A stretch of 64,000 bases of DNA from CAZTDD01 sp964612675 (GTDB taxonomy: Bacteria; Hinthialibacterota; Hinthialibacteria; Hinthialibacterales; JAKPRU01), in contig CAZTDD010000001.1 of NCBI GenBank assembly GCA_964612675.1, positions 1 to 64,000 of the forward strand, in the 5' to 3' direction. Made by a program: the position numbers and the translations under genes. Below the pieces are notes generated by a model that saw only the letters and a program-made list of their open reading frames with translations, searched no databases and was not told where the DNA came from. Shown in pieces: positions 8,251 to 17,183 of this stretch; the first letter of the stretch is position 1, and each line of letters begins with the position of its first letter.

Positions 8251-9156
8251 TTATCTCTCCAACAGCTTCTTCAGTGCCGTAACCAGACCGGTTTGGTCAT
8301 ACATCCGGGCAAGTTGATTGCGAATGTACTCGTCCTCCGGATATTTCTGATGGAGTTGTTTGTAAACCGCCAGAGCGTCGCTATATAGCTCCATATCCTC
8401 ATACTCAGAAGCCAACAATAGTCTGTAACTCGGGTTGTCCGGGTCGGCCTTCTGGAGTTCAGCGATTTCCTTCTCGATATCTTGGATAACTTCCAGATCG
8501 TCTTTTTCCAGTGGATAGATCGCGACGTTCTTTTCAACCCCGCGCGTCGGCCCGATCAGTTCCGCTTCGATGAAGTAGACGGTCCCTCGTTTCAGAGGTT
8601 TCCGCAAATCCGCTTTCGACACGTCGAGGATATGACCGTCAACCACCCCTTTGAACGGCGAAGGCAAGCCACCCCCGGTTATCTTGATCCGGTATTTGCT
8701 CCCTTCTGCCGGTTCCTTGAGTCGTATGATCGGTGTTGTCGTTTTGATGACGGAGTTGCGGGGAGAGAGAACGTATTCTGTATCCGCCCGCACACCGGCA
8801 ACCGCCATCAGGTCCTCGGTCGAAGACGATTTGAACATGGCGTTCATGCCGAGTTTGCTTGCGAGTTTATTGCCCGCTTGATCGGTTTTTGTATTCAATT
8901 CGCTGTCAGGTTGCAGATTGACGATCTTTTTGTCTTTGGTGACGATGGTTGCGCGCGAATTTTCTCCCGTCCATACGACGTCTCCGTAGTGAATCAAATC
9001 GCCTCTCTTGACCTGAACCCGGTCATCGGCGTCCTGCTTCTTGATTGTCACTTTTTCCTTCACGTTGAGAAACTTCCCGAAAACCTCGGGCTCTTCCGCC
9101 TGGACAGCACCCATTAGGAAACATCCTGTCATAACAGCAACGATAAGTCGTTTCAT
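8251..9156 (-). CDS. Secreted FecR-domain protein with C-terminal TPR-like helices
   Basis: 301 residues. Signal peptide (MKRLIVAVMTGCFLMGAVQA). Residues about 30-100 match the FecR / iron-dicitrate-sensor-like domain: VKRGDLIHYGDVVWTGENSRATIV, with the usual short strands and the RATI motif. The middle (about 140-215) is a beta domain. The end (about 225-300) holds two TPR-like helix pairs (DNPSYRLLLASEYEDMELYSDALAVYKQL). AGGAGA precedes the ATG. The gene is downstream of the CHASE2 cyclase on the same strand, and this FecR-plus-CHASE2-cyclase pairing is common in bacteria. Periplasmic; a role as structural or sensory partner of the cyclase is inference. Confidence 0.8.
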   Translation of the reverse strand: MKRLIVAVMTGCFLMGAVQAEEPEVFGKFLNVKEKVTIKKQDADDRVQVKRGDLIHYGDVVWTGENSRATIVTKDKKIVNLQPDSELNTKTDQAGNKLASKLGMNAMFKSSSTEDLMAVAGVRADTEYVLSPRNSVIKTTTPIIRLKEPAEGSKYRIKITGGGLPSPFKGVVDGHILDVSKADLRKPLKRGTVYFIEAELIGPTRGVEKNVAIYPLEKDDLEVIQDIEKEIAELQKADPDNPSYRLLLASEYEDMELYSDALAVYKQLHQKYPEDEYIRNQLARMYDQTGLVTALKKLLER

Positions 9157-9256
9157 CCGTTTCTCTCCTATCGAACGGGTTGAAGTCTACCTTCTATGTT
9201 GGCCTCTGATCTTGACGGTACAGCGATCAGTTACCGGAGTGGACGATGAGAAGTCT

Positions 9257-9376
9257 TCAATCCCCTCTGCATCTCCCCTTACTCCGGCCACGCAAACACG
9301 GCCCTCTTGGAGGAGAACGAACTAGAAGCAGAACCTCTTCCTCCCCCGAAGATCGGGGGAGGTTAGGAGGGGTTGA
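9257..9376 (-). repeat. Family A repeat, copy 2, core only, inverted
   Basis: The reverse complement matches the core of the element at 7755-7879: tcaacccc at the edge, cctaacctcccccgatcttc, the cccccgatcttcggggg hairpin, the central ggccacgca segment and ggggttga-like ends. The outer 20-bp inverted repeats of copy 1 are not visible here. It fills most of the 332-base space between the FecR gene and the cyclase gene. Confidence 0.75.
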
Positions 9377-9488
9377 TACTTTCGTTCGTATACTTCCGGG
9401 GACTATCTTCGGTCCCGTCAATCTTCAATACTGAAAACATTACTTCGGTAGTATATCAGATGCTTGAAGCATGTGGATTGTTTTTGAT

Positions 9489-11417
9489 TCATGTCGTTGG
9501 CTGCACACGCTCTCTTACATCGATAAGTTCAAATAATTCAACTGTTCCCTTCCTTCCACGGATTTCGTTTTGCCCTTTGCTTTCGGCGACCACCGAGTTT
9601 TTGACCCGTTCGTAAGTATCTTCGCTGATCAGGATCGCCGTACCATGTTTCTTGTTGATGCCCTCAATTCGTGAGGCTATGTTAACAGCGTCGCCGATAC
9701 ACGTGTATGAGAACCGCTCCTCTGAGCCCAGATTGCCAAAGACCGCGTGGCCAGTATGAACACCGATCCCGATCCGGAATGACTTTCGTCCCTCGGACTC
9801 CCATTTCCGACAGAGACGTTCGAGTTCGCGGATCATTTCAACCGCAGCCTTGCAGGCGTCGTACGCGTGAGTCTCATTTGCCACGGGCGCTCCGAACACC
9901 GCCATGACAGCGTCGCCGATGTATTTGTCGATCATCCCGTTGTTTCGAAAGATGACCTCGGTCCACGCCCCGAAATACTCATTCAGCAACTCAATCAGTT
10001 CGGTGGGCTTCATGCCCTCGGACATTGTGCTGTAACTGCGGATGTCGCTGAACAGCACGGTCGCCTCCCGGTCTTCGCCGCCGAGCTGAACAAGATTCGG
10101 ATTATCGATAATCATATCGACAAGTTTTGGGTCGGTTTGTTTCGAGAAAATGTCCTTCAGAAACTTCTTCTCCCCAGCCTCACGAACGTATCGATAGGAG
10201 CTCACGCCGGAACCGGCAAGGAACATCGTGATCATCGGATGGGCAACCGGGAGGATCAAGTTCTGAGCGGAGAACGCCCAGAATGCCGCCGCACCGTAGG
10301 ACAAAATGGACAGAAGAATCACGGCAATTCCCGCCTGAACTCCGAGGGTGGCGCCGCAAAGGGTAACGAAAACTCCACAACCGAGAGAAATGAGGCATTG
10401 GTACCGCGAAGAGAGAGGTTGCAGAAACTCACCGGAGAGAATCGTGTTGACCGCCTGCCCTTGAATCTCCACTCCGGGAATGAGCTGCCCCCCACTGAAC
10501 GAGGAGACTCTGCAATGGGGGACTCGATAGAGATCGTGCAGATCGGTGGTATATGCACCGATCAATACGATTGCGTCTCGAAACACGTTGGGATCGTATC
10601 CTGCAAATTCCATCGTTTCCGTATCGCCCATCCAAACATAAGCCAACGGTATCATAGGAATCCGAGTTCCCGTGAAGTTGATCGCCATGCGTCCATGGTC
10701 GTTGAGAGGGATAATCCGATCGCCGATTTTGAATTCTCGTGTGGAAGTCCTCACGGACGCTTCAGCGGGAAGGCTTAGGAACAATTCCGCGACGGCTCTT
10801 GCAAACGAAGGAATTTCCTCTCCTTGATGCTCGAACTGAAGCGGAACCCACCGCAGTCCATTGTCCGAGTCCAAAGGGACGTTGATCGATCCGAGGTGGG
10901 AGTGTTCCACGAGAACTTTCGTTTCACTTGAAGAAGACGGGCCGACAAATGTTTTGATGGGGATACGCCGCCCCTCTTCGTCTGTGTAGATTTCTGCTTC
11001 CTGTTTGCAGGCGAGGATGACGTTTCCGTGGCGCTGCATCGCTTCGGCCATCACTTCTTCCGCAGTCATGCCGGGAGCCGGTTGAGGACGAATGTCCGGT
11101 TCGGCAAAGAGTTTGTCGAATGCGATGACCTTGGCGCCCCATTCGTTCAGGTTATCGATGACTTGGGCGAACAGCGCCGGGGACCACGGCCAGGTCGCCA
11201 TTCTCGGGTCGATGCCTTTGAACAGGGAGAAAGAATTCTCGTCGATCCCGACGCAGATAATTTTGGCATAGGGTTCCCGATTAGTGCGCCAGATGAATCG
11301 TGCGTCGTAGGTCAGTGTTTCAAGAATGTCGCAGTTGATCAGAAAGACAGAACCGAATGTCAAAGTTGTACCAATAAAGAATGAAACAAGCCACTGAGTC
11401 TTTCGCGACCGGGCCAT
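9489..11417 (-). CDS. CHASE2-domain class III adenylate/guanylate cyclase
   Basis: 642 residues. One N-terminal TM (about 10-30) leads to an extracytoplasmic CHASE2 sensor (about 30-320; IICVGIDENSF, RMATWPWSPALFAQVID, VIAFDKLFAEPD are hallmark segments). Three TM helices follow (about 325-400) and then a cytoplasmic class III cyclase (about 440-610). Both metal Asp are there: FSDIRSYS and YIGDAVMAVFG. So is the DAVNIASRIE stretch with the Asn and Arg that hold the transition state. Reaction: cyclic nucleotide synthesis from ATP or GTP; specificity cannot be read reliably. TAGGAGGCG precedes the ATG. It lies just downstream of secA (10 bases), so it is probably in the same transcript. Confidence 0.92.
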   Translation of the reverse strand: MARSRKTQWLVSFFIGTTLTFGSVFLINCDILETLTYDARFIWRTNREPYAKIICVGIDENSFSLFKGIDPRMATWPWSPALFAQVIDNLNEWGAKVIAFDKLFAEPDIRPQPAPGMTAEEVMAEAMQRHGNVILACKQEAEIYTDEEGRRIPIKTFVGPSSSSETKVLVEHSHLGSINVPLDSDNGLRWVPLQFEHQGEEIPSFARAVAELFLSLPAEASVRTSTREFKIGDRIIPLNDHGRMAINFTGTRIPMIPLAYVWMGDTETMEFAGYDPNVFRDAIVLIGAYTTDLHDLYRVPHCRVSSFSGGQLIPGVEIQGQAVNTILSGEFLQPLSSRYQCLISLGCGVFVTLCGATLGVQAGIAVILLSILSYGAAAFWAFSAQNLILPVAHPMITMFLAGSGVSSYRYVREAGEKKFLKDIFSKQTDPKLVDMIIDNPNLVQLGGEDREATVLFSDIRSYSTMSEGMKPTELIELLNEYFGAWTEVIFRNNGMIDKYIGDAVMAVFGAPVANETHAYDACKAAVEMIRELERLCRKWESEGRKSFRIGIGVHTGHAVFGNLGSEERFSYTCIGDAVNIASRIEGINKKHGTAILISEDTYERVKNSVVAESKGQNEIRGRKGTVELFELIDVRERVQPTT

Positions 11418-11427
11418 TCATCGCCTC

Positions 11428-14048
11428 CTAGGAACCTGCTCCGACCTTTTCTTTTTCAAGACAGCATTTCTTGTATTTCTTGCCGCTGCCGCACGGGCAG
11501 GGATCGTTTCGCCCGATCTTGCGTTTGCGGCCGCTGTCCCGGGAGAGTCGTGTGGGCTGCTGCGCCGCTTCCCCTTCCGCTTCCTGGTCGCCGGTGGGAC
11601 GGCGCGAACGGCGGATTGCGGCGCGTTCCTTGGCCGTCATTTTTCGTCTTCGAACGCCCGAAATCGGAATTCTAGGCCTATCGGGAGGCGCTTCTTTGTT
11701 AACCTCGATACGGAACCACAACGTAACAACATCCTTTTGGATGCTTTGATACATATCTTCAAACAAACCAAAACTCTCGCGCTGGTATTCGACAAGCGGA
11801 TCCTTTTGACCGTAAGCACGGAGCCCGACTCCCTCGCGCAGAGTATCCATCGTATGAAGATGGTCTTTCCACTTGGTGGTGACGGTTTGCAGCATGATGT
11901 GGGACATCACATGGCAGGCGAGATCCTCACCGAGATCGTTTACCTTGGCGTCAAAAGCTTCTTCTGCAAGTTCGCGAAGCCTTTGTGTGAAGTCCTCATA
12001 GGAATCGGTCAAGCAAAGCCAGTCGTCCGGGGATTCGTTCTCGGGCTGCTGGAGGCCGAAGTGAAACTGGACGGCGTTTGCCAAGTCTCTTACAGCGTTT
12101 TCTTCACCGGTGAATGCGCCGGGATGGCTGGCGGCCAGATGTTCGATTACGGCGTCGCACATCTCCCAAAGGTCTTTTCTCGGATCCTCCCCGTTCAGAA
12201 GATCGTTTCGCAACGAGTAAATCACTTCGCGCTGACGATTCATCACGTCGTCATACTTGAGGATATGCTTCCGTATATCGAAGTTGTGTTCTTCGACCTT
12301 TCGTTGAGCGGACTCGATGGCCCTGGTGACCATTCGGTGCTCGAGCACTTCCCCTTCTTGCATGCCAAAACGATCCGCGAGGCTTTTGATCCGTTCGCCT
12401 CCGAAAATCCGCATGAGATCGTCTTCGAGGGAAAGGAAGAACCGGGACGAACCCGGATCGCCTTGGCGGCCGGAACGCCCCCGCAGCTGGTTGTCGATTC
12501 GGCGCGCTTCATGGCGTTCGGTACCGAGGATGTGAAGACCGCCGCGANNNNNNNNNNTTTGATGTCGGTTCCGCGGCCGGCCATGTTCGTGGCGATTGTC
12601 AGGGCACCGCGCTGCCCCGCCTCCGCGACGATGTCCGCTTCTCTTTCGTGATGCTTGGCGTTGAGCACTTCGTGTTTGATCCCACGACGTTTCAGCATTT
12701 TCGACAGGTGCTCGGACTTGTCGATGGACGTCGTACCCACCAGGATCGGTCTACCTTCCTCATGGATGTCCAGGATTTCTTCGGCGATGGCGTCGTATTT
12801 CTCGCGTTCGGTCCGATACACAGCGTCGGCGTAATTGGTTCTGCGCAACGGCTTGTTTGTCGGAATCACCATAACATCAAGCCCGTAAATCTGCTTGAAT
12901 TCCTGAGCCTCCGTATCTGCGGTCCCGGTCATTCCCGCCAGGATGTCGTACATCCGGAAGAAGTTCTGGAAAGTAATCGTAGCCAGGGTCTGGTTTTCCT
13001 GTTTCACCTTGAGACGTTCTTTTGCTTCCAGTGCTTGATGGAGACCATCGCTGTATCTTCTACCGGGCATAAGACGCCCGGTGAACTCGTCGACGATGAT
13101 TACCTCGCCACCGCGCACGATGTATTCCTGATCTCGTTGATAGAGACTGTGAGCGACGAGGGCCTGCTTAACATGATGCGGCAGAGTCAGGTTTTCCTCG
13201 TCAAACATATTCAGCCCCATCAGCTCCTGGACTCGCTCCTGTCCTTCCTCAGTAAGGAGTACTGTTCGCTCTTTTTCGTCAACGGTATAATCGACATCTC
13301 TCTTTAAACGGCGAACCGCCTTATCGACCTTGTCATACATCGTGGTCGATTCCTCGGCAGGACCGGAGATGATGAGTGGAGTACGCGCCTCATCGATCAA
13401 GATGCTGTCGACCTCGTCGACGATACAGTAGTGGAGTTCGCGCTGAACACAGTGCGATTTGTGCATCGCCATATTGTCGCGAAGATAATCGAAACCGAAC
13501 TCGTTGTTCGTTCCATATGTGATGTCACAGGCATAGGCTTCTTGGCGTTCTTCGAAGGTCATATCGTGCTGGATTACACCGACAGTCAGACCAAGCGCCT
13601 CGTAGATCGGCCCCATCCACTCGCAGTCGCGACGCGCCAGATAGTCGTTTACGGTCACGATGTGAACACCGTTGCCCTCGATCGCTCTCAGATAGGCTGG
13701 GAGTGTGGCGACAAGGGTTTTGCCCTCGCCGGTCGCCATTTCGGCGATTTTCCCTTGAAACAGCACCATCCCACCGACCAGCTGGACGTCGAAATGTCTC
13801 ATATTCAGCTGGCGTTTTCCGGTTTCTCTGACGACGGCAAACGCTTCCGGTATCAGATCCTCGATATCTTCGCCATCCTGCAGTCGCGCTTTGAACTTAT
13901 CGGTCATCCCCCGCAGTTCGGCATCTGTGAGTTTCTGAATCTCTTCTTCTCTTGCGTTAACCTCGGCTACTCTGGGGGCATACCGACGCATATCGCGTTC
14001 TTGTTTGGTGCCGAAGATCTTGCGCAAAATGTTGGAGACTATCAGCAT
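11428..14048 (-). CDS. secA: Preprotein translocase ATPase SecA, interrupted by an assembly gap
   Basis: SecA is the ATPase motor of the Sec translocon. The N-terminal part (14048 to 12558) has GEGKTLVATLPAYL (Walker A region), VDEVDSILIDEART (DEAD-like box) and TNMAGRGTDIK. Ten N follow (12548-12557), and then the frame resumes with GGLHILGTERHEARRIDNQ, LRGRSGRQGDPGSSRFF, the helical scaffold and the C-terminal zinc tail DPCPCGSGKKYKKCC. The ten N shift the frame: the reading on the far side must start at 12546. Compared with other SecAs, about seven residues (a GPGVAE-like stretch after DIK) are missing. So the gene is most likely intact and the gap is an assembly artefact. The separate pieces 11428-12414 and 12558-14048 are one gene. 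Confidence 0.95.
12548..12557. other. Assembly gap (10 N) inside secA
   Basis: The run of N is a placeholder length. For the two halves of secA to be in frame, the real gap must be 2 modulo 3. A length near 20 bases fits the missing SecA residues. Confidence 0.95.
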
Positions 14049-14203
14049 TTTGTTTTGCCTCTGAGTTCTTTCGTTTACGCACTGGACGACGGTCTTCGGT
14101 TCGCGAAAGACGTTTCCGAACCGTCATTCCGAGGAGCGGAGTGAAATTCCGGCGATAGTAATTTCCCGTATTTCAAATCGTGCTTCGACAGCCTTTTAGT
14201 CTA

Positions 14204-14866
14204 TCAACCCGTGTTGCTGTTCTCAACCGCGCGGGATTCCGCTCTGTTTTGATTGTCAACCATCTCCGCGATGATCGCGCACAATTCCTCAACCCCCCAA
14301 CGTTTGGTCGCCGAGAAAAGAACGGGGGCAGGATCCCCCGCCGACAGAAGCATCTGGGTGACGCGGCGCCGGGTTTGTTCCAGCTCACTGCGCTTGATCT
14401 TATCGGCTTTTGTGAGCACGGTAATTACTTCCAATGGGCTGTGTGAAAGCCATTCGCGCATTTGTAGGTCCAATTTGGTCGGGGGGTGCCTTGCGTCAAT
14501 CAGCTGTCCGATCGCCACCAGGTTCGCTCGCTTCTGCAGGAAGAGTTCGATACTCGATCCCCAGCGCTCTTGTTCAGTCTTGCTGACCTTTGCGAAACCA
14601 TAACCCGGTAAATCCACCAAACAAAAACTGAAGTCCGGATCGCGAACACGAACTCGAAAGAAGTTGATCATTCGTGTCTTCCCGGGCGTTTTCGAGATTT
14701 TCGCAAGTTTTCTGTTGTTGCATAAAGCGTTGATAAGGCTGGATTTGCCTACATTTGACCGTCCTGTTACCGCGATTTCGGTCAAGTCGTGCTCCGGAGC
14801 ATGCCGGATGTCGGGGGCACTTAGCAAGAATTCCGCCCCAATTACCCGCGTAGGTCCCGCGTTCAT
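14204..14866 (-). CDS. engB: Ribosome-biogenesis GTPase EngB (YsxC/YihA)
   Basis: 220 residues, the usual length. TRAFAC GTPase motifs are complete: G1 GRSNVGKSS, G2 region KTPGKTRMINFF, G3 LVDLPGYGFAKV, G4 LTKADKIKR, G5 around FSATKRWG. It acts in the cytoplasm in assembly of the large ribosomal subunit (family knowledge). AAGGAAC precedes the ATG. It lies between murB and secA on the same strand, 59 bases from the murB stop. Confidence 0.95.
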   Translation of the reverse strand: MNAGPTRVIGAEFLLSAPDIRHAPEHDLTEIAVTGRSNVGKSSLINALCNNRKLAKISKTPGKTRMINFFRVRVRDPDFSFCLVDLPGYGFAKVSKTEQERWGSSIELFLQKRANLVAIGQLIDARHPPTKLDLQMREWLSHSPLEVITVLTKADKIKRSELEQTRRRVTQMLLSAGDPAPVLFSATKRWGVEELCAIIAEMVDNQNRAESRAVENSNTG

Positions 14867-14925
14867 GTCAGTTCCTTCTTTCCACGTTCGATTCGGCCCA
14901 TTTTGTGCGGTCCCCGCATTTGTCC

Positions 14926-15846
14926 TTATTTCCAGAAAAGGACCTCACGAAGCAGAGCGATTCCATGCATTTCCTTGACTCGGCGCGCCATTTCGTCTGC
15001 CAGACGATTGACATCCGCTGCTGTGGCTTGTCCACGGTTCACGATAATATTTGCGTGTTTCTCAAACACCTGTGCATCGCCCATACGCAGCCCTTTGACT
15101 CCGGCCTCGTCCAGATACTTGCCTGCGGGAACACGGAACCCTCCCGGTTCTTCGGGCGGCAGATTCTTGAAGAACGATCCCGCGCTTGGAAGGTCCGGCC
15201 CTGGATGTTTTGCGGTTCGCAGATGTTTGATTCGCTCTATTTCGGAGCGGATGGCCTGTGTTTCTCCGCGCCGGAGTTTGTGGAAGCGAGCGGTCAGTAT
15301 GATATCGCCCCGTTCTCGTGCCTTGCTTGTGCGATAAGAGATCCCGAGTTCTGCTGCCGCGACTTCACGAAGTCGTCCCTTCATGTCAAGGATTTCCGCG
15401 CTCAAGAGAAAATCGCCCAGTAAGTGGCCGAACGCTCCTGCTCCCCCTGCCAGGCCGCCCCCAACCGAGCCGGGAATTCCGGCCGCGAACTCCAAACCGT
15501 GCCATCCTCTTTCAGCCGATTGTACCACCAGGTCATCCAGCGAGAATCCTCCCGAAACAAGGACGCCGCCTTCTTCACTCCACGAGATACGGTTGATTCT
15601 ATTGACGATAGTAACACCTTCCAACCCCTCATCGGCGATCAGGATATTGCTTCCTCCAGCGATGAAACGTACAGGGATCCTGTTTCTACGACAGACGCTA
15701 TAGACCTGTGGTAAGGCTTCCTGCTCTGTGATTTCGGCCAGGATTTCCGCGGCTCCGCCGATTCGAAGGGTCGTATAGTCGGCCAGGGGCGCGTCCTGTT
15801 TCAGGCGAACACCTTGTATGTCCTGCAGTTCGCTTAAAATACTCAT
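14926..15846 (-). CDS. murB: UDP-N-acetylenolpyruvoylglucosamine reductase MurB
   Basis: 306 residues from the ATG at 15846, preferred over an ATG at 15936 because AAGGA lies 7-11 bases before it and because the extra 30 residues have no match to the family. It reduces UDP-GlcNAc-enolpyruvate to UDP-MurNAc with NADPH and FAD in peptidoglycan synthesis. The FAD domain shows TTLRIGGAAE and RFIAGGSNIL, followed by GLEFAAGIPGSVGGGLAGGAGA. The catalytic Ser is in PSAGSFFKN, and EKHANIIVN with the terminal Glu of LLREV completes the site. The short YRTSKAR segment points to the type II form. Confidence 0.95.
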   Translation of the reverse strand: MSILSELQDIQGVRLKQDAPLADYTTLRIGGAAEILAEITEQEALPQVYSVCRRNRIPVRFIAGGSNILIADEGLEGVTIVNRINRISWSEEGGVLVSGGFSLDDLVVQSAERGWHGLEFAAGIPGSVGGGLAGGAGAFGHLLGDFLLSAEILDMKGRLREVAAAELGISYRTSKARERGDIILTARFHKLRRGETQAIRSEIERIKHLRTAKHPGPDLPSAGSFFKNLPPEEPGGFRVPAGKYLDEAGVKGLRMGDAQVFEKHANIIVNRGQATAADVNRLADEMARRVKEMHGIALLREVLFWK

Positions 15847-16271
15847 CACAGGTTCCTTCACGGTTTTGTCGTATCCCATGGTATTTCTTTTTACAAGTAA
15901 ACCACAAGGCAGGAGATTTCTCCGGCCTATGTGCACACAGAATGCGGCGATGGACCCGGGGGTAAGAGGAGTGAGATCGGTCGTGTAACTGCCTGTCTGT
16001 GCGGTTTACTCCGGCGGACGTCTTGTTCTAGACTACAGGATACGATCTGTGGTGTTTGAAAAGGTGGCGTCGGCTCCTTCCGGTCTACTTCTGGACTTGA
16101 CTTGACTTGAATTGACGAGGGAAGGGATGTACGAATGGATACAGATCCAGCATTCCCTCCGCGTGCCGTGGTGACGGAACGCGTTTTGTTCTTGTGTTAC
16201 ATCGTTGAACGGAAGAGGTCCACTCGCTGACCGCCCGAAGAATTGCATTCTTTGCGGCGCAGAGAGAAAGT
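15847..16271. other. Divergent intergenic region between murB and the broken kinase
   Basis: It must hold the murB and kinase promoters, but none is clear. A short pentamer repeat (ttgac-like units near 16097-16117: ttgacttgacttgaattgac) is the only pattern seen. No gene. Confidence 0.5.
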
Positions 16272-17183
16272 ATGGAAAACTCCCATTCCCGTAGCGCTGT
16301 CGTTGTCAATGAAAACGCGGCTCAGCTTCGTTTGGCGGCGTTGGTTCTTGAAAAGGAGGGACTTACGGTCTCCGGTTTTGAGAACGCCGAAGAAGCCTTA
16401 GAGCGGATGGATCGGGAGAACCCTCCCGATGTCATCATCACCGACCTTCACATGCCCGGCCTTGACGGCTGGCGATTCTGCCGTCTGTTGCGCTCTCCCG
16501 AATTCAAACCGTTCAATCAAACACCGATACTTGTTCTGTCGGGGACCTTCTCGGGGGACGATGTCAGCGAGATAACCACCCAGTTGGGTGCAAACGCTTT
16601 TCTCTCGATTCCCTACCAGCCCGATCAACTGCGGAGTCATGTCCGCGACCTGTTGGCGGGTCGGACGCCTCAAGCCAAAAAGAGGGTCCTGATTGTCGAA
16701 GACAGCCAAACGCTGGCGAACCTCCTGGAGAGGAGCTTCCTGGATTACGGATACGATGTCCGCAACGCGTATACGGGCGAGGAGGCGAGGCGGATCTTCT
16801 CCACATACGCTCCGGACATTGTGATACTGGATTATTTCCTGCCCGATACTACCGGGGATACCCTTTTGCCACTCTTCAAGAAACCCGGTTCGAGAACGGT
16901 GGTTATTATCGAGACAGTTGACGTCGATCCGGAACGGGCTCTTCGGCTGTTGCATACGGGAGCGGACGCGTATGTGCGAAAACCGTTTGAGCCCGCATTT
17001 TTGATCGATCAATGTGAAAACGCACTCCGAGCACGGTCTCTTATGCGTTCGGAAGAGTTGCTCGAGACACGAACTTCCGAGTTGCGCCGAAGCGAACAAC
17101 GGTTCCGGAGTTATTTTGAACTTCCGCTTGTCGGGAGTGCGGTTGTATCGCTCGATATGAAATGGATCGAGGTCAATAACTAA
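16272..17183 (+). CDS. N-terminal half of a broken sensor kinase: REC-REC-PAS(start)
   Basis: 303 residues, ending at an in-frame TAA (17181-17183). First REC domain (about 8-130): acceptor Asp in VIITDLHMPG. Second REC (about 136-255): EDSQTLANLL, acceptor Asp in IVILDYFLP, and the conserved Lys near YVRKPFEP. The last 40 residues are the beginning of a PAS domain (RFRSYFELPLVGSAVVS, WIEVNN). The downstream frame continues it exactly (LCKYLGYPRGELKRL). So this is one half of a ~764-codon gene. As a free product it would be a double receiver with no output. The ATG at 16272 has a GAGAAAG site. Confidence 0.75.
   Translation: MENSHSRSAVVVNENAAQLRLAALVLEKEGLTVSGFENAEEALERMDRENPPDVIITDLHMPGLDGWRFCRLLRSPEFKPFNQTPILVLSGTFSGDDVSEITTQLGANAFLSIPYQPDQLRSHVRDLLAGRTPQAKKRVLIVEDSQTLANLLERSFLDYGYDVRNAYTGEEARRIFSTYAPDIVILDYFLPDTTGDTLLPLFKKPGSRTVVIIETVDVDPERALRLLHTGADAYVRKPFEPAFLIDQCENALRARSLMRSEELLETRTSELRRSEQRFRSYFELPLVGSAVVSLDMKWIEVNN

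Noticed and set aside
8174..8317. ATG-started open stretch (MKNLFTAMGVVLTATPLFLK...) with a leader-like start.
   Set aside because: 47 codons with no ribosome site or homology, and it overlaps the 3' end of the real FecR-domain gene on the other strand.
11737..12651. Long plus-strand frame opposite secA, crossing the N gap.
   Set aside because: It reads through the gap with unknown residues and has no homology; the opposite strand is secA.
2647..17183. Possibility that TGA and TAA are reassigned, explaining the in-frame stops.
   Set aside because: Different stop codons are involved, and all other genes end normally at TAA, TAG or TGA with sensible lengths.
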